Positions 24,138-25,287 of a DNA stretch of 25,287 nucleotides are shown piece after piece. Where the stretch lies: positions 1 to 25,287 of the forward strand of contig CALHZD010000067.1 of assembly GCA_938040985.1 (NCBI GenBank), given 5' to 3'. How positions within the stretch are numbered: position 1 is the first letter of the stretch; every line of letters starts with the position of its first letter. A program made the translations under genes and the position numbers. The notes under the pieces are model-generated. The model did no database searches. It worked only from the letters and a program-made list of their open reading frames with translations, and was not told where the DNA came from. The DNA is from an uncultured Propionivibrio sp. GTDB lineage: Bacteria > Pseudomonadota > Gammaproteobacteria > Burkholderiales > Rhodocyclaceae.

Positions 24138-25172
24138 ATGAGCCAAGCCAAAGTGACCATCGCCATCGTCAATTCCAGTTCTTTCGGCGTCTCCTTCCCG
24201 GAACATCTGCGCGAGCTGGAAAAATTCGCCGAGCTGATCCGCGTCGATATCCCGAACGGCGCACCGGCCTCGCTATTCCATCAGAAGCTGAGCGGCGCCG
24301 ACGGCATCATCGCCAGCGTCACGCCCGTCTATACGCGGGAAGTCCTGCTGGGATTGCCCAAGCTGCGCCTGCTCGCGCGCCACGGCGTCGGCTGCGACAA
24401 CGTTGACCTCGACGCCTGCGCCGAACTGGGGATCGCCGTTTCCAAAGTCGGCCCGGAAGTCGAGCGGGAATCCGTCGCGCAGATGGCTGTCGGCTTGATG
24501 AATGCTTCCGCCCGCCGCATCTGCGAAGGCGCCGACGTCGTCAAGGCCGGTCAATGGGCGCGGCGCGCCAGGCTAGCGCTCGGCGTCGATTTTGCCGGGG
24601 CGACAATCGGCCTGATCGGTATCGGTGCCATTGGCAAAACCGTCGCCCGCATCCTCTCGCAAGGATTCGGCGCCAAAGTGATTGCCTGCGACCCGTATGT
24701 CAGTGCTGAGGAAATCGCCGCCCGCCACGCCAGCAAAGTCGATCTCGACACGCTGCTGGCCGACAGCCAGATCATCAGCCTGCATTGCCCGCTGACAGCG
24801 GAAACCTCGCGCATGCTGGGCGCCGAGCAGATTGCCCGGATGCGTCCGGGCGTCATCCTCGTCAATACCTGCCGCGGCGAAATCTACAAGCAGGCCGACC
24901 TGATCGCCGCGCTCGAATCCGGCAAAGTCGGCGGCTATGCCACCGACGTTGTCGAAGGCGAGCCGATCGACGGCAATCACGTTCTGCTCAAAACGCCCAA
25001 TGTCATCATCACGCCGCATCTCGGCGGTTATTCGGTCGTTTCCCTGCGTGGCATGGGGCAGACGATGGTTGAGGACATGCGCCGTATTTTCGTTGACGGC
25101 GCTTTCCCCGGCGTCATCGCCAATCCCCAGATCGACCTCGCCAACTCGCGCATCGTCCGCTTCAGGAAATAG
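24138..25172 (+). CDS. D-isomer-specific 2-hydroxyacid dehydrogenase family protein
   Basis: A 344-residue NAD(P)-dependent oxidoreductase of the phosphoglycerate/D-2-hydroxyacid dehydrogenase family. The Rossmann loop is G158-L-I-G161-I-G163-A-I-G166. The catalytic set is R246 (VNTCRGEI), E275 (TDVVEGEP) and H294 (ITPHLGGYS). ARHGVGCDNVDLDACAELGIAV (81-102) is the usual substrate-domain motif. There is no ACT domain, so a serine-regulated SerA is unlikely. The ATG at 24138 has AGGA about ten bases upstream. With the preceding FGGY kinase it may act on a phosphorylated or free sugar acid; this is inference. The Correia-like element begins 14 bp after its stop. Confidence 0.9.
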   Translation: MSQAKVTIAIVNSSSFGVSFPEHLRELEKFAELIRVDIPNGAPASLFHQKLSGADGIIASVTPVYTREVLLGLPKLRLLARHGVGCDNVDLDACAELGIAVSKVGPEVERESVAQMAVGLMNASARRICEGADVVKAGQWARRARLALGVDFAGATIGLIGIGAIGKTVARILSQGFGAKVIACDPYVSAEEIAARHASKVDLDTLLADSQIISLHCPLTAETSRMLGAEQIARMRPGVILVNTCRGEIYKQADLIAALESGKVGGYATDVVEGEPIDGNHVLLKTPNVIITPHLGGYSVVSLRGMGQTMVEDMRRIFVDGAFPGVIANPQIDLANSRIVRFRK

Positions 25173-25186
25173 GCGGCCAGACGTTG

Positions 25187-25287
25187 TATAGCGGCTTCCT
25201 TTGCCAAAATACGGCGTTGCTGTGTTGGCCTGGCCTTGCCGTACTACTCGTACTGTCTGCGGCTCGCCGCCTTGTCTTTTGGCAAAG
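25187..25287 (+). repeat. Correia-like (CREE/NEMIS-type) inverted-repeat element, cut by window end
   Basis: The element starts TATAGCGGCTTCCTTTGCC and continues AAAATACGGCGTTG, then CCTTGCCGTACTACTCGTACTG and TCTGCGGCTCGCCGCCTTG. It ends in TTTTGGCAAAG, the inverse of its own CTTTGCCAAAA end. The expected closing bases (GAAGCCGCTATA) lie beyond the window. It matches bases 1-67 in opposite orientation, with about ten extra bases in the middle. The closing inverted end can fold back on the opening end to make a long hairpin just after the dehydrogenase gene. Confidence 0.8.

Overview
This GC-rich window looks like a chromosomal segment of a betaproteobacterium. The evidence is the gene block miaB-ybeZ-ybeY-corC-lnt beside glyQ-glyS-gmhB-plsC-ygjP and gloA, an arrangement I recall from Burkholderia- and Azoarcus-like genomes. 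The order or genus cannot be fixed from sequence alone. Almost every protein is a housekeeping or envelope enzyme of ordinary length. There is no phage, transposase, CRISPR array, tRNA or rRNA that I can see.

Layout. 1-67: truncated copy of a Correia-like inverted-repeat element. 98-132: one unit of a 40-bp repeat. 159-338: 3' remnant of a GNAT acetyltransferase gene (minus). 368-3081: uvrD and an uncharacterised upstream gene (minus). 3356-5144: dsbC and a leucine-carboxyl-methyltransferase-like enzyme (plus). 5380-6840: cardiolipin synthase (minus). 6841-8286: about 1.4 kb without a convincing gene, holding an 11-bp tandem array, a 280-bp array of 40-bp repeats and two tiny ORFs with good ribosome binding sites. 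8287-14193: hypothetical gene, miaB, ybeZ (PhoH-like), ybeY, corC, lnt, mostly joined by 4-bp ATGA overlaps (plus). 14265-19944: glyQ, glyS, gmhB, plsC, ygjP (minus). 19945-20478: a 128-bp direct duplication built from the same 40-bp repeat. 20479-21396: yeaD-like mutarotase (minus). 22005-25172: gloA, an FGGY sugar kinase and a D-2-hydroxyacid dehydrogenase (plus). 25187-25287: second Correia-like element, inverted relative to the first and running off the window.

How the genes work together. The central plus-strand block joins RNA modification and maturation (MiaB, YbeZ, YbeY) to envelope biogenesis (CorC, Lnt). The minus-strand block supplies glycyl-tRNA synthetase, a heptose step of LPS synthesis, a phospholipid acyltransferase and a metallopeptidase-like protein. 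Cls and PlsC are phospholipid enzymes, and DsbC acts on periplasmic disulfides. The kinase-dehydrogenase pair near the right end looks like a small sugar or sugar-acid module of unknown substrate.

The most noteworthy points are not genes. They are the Correia-type elements at both ends, an unclassified 40-bp hairpin-bearing repeat family at three intergenic sites, and an apparent inversion of glyQ-ygjP between lnt and gloA. I found no convincing new multi-gene system.
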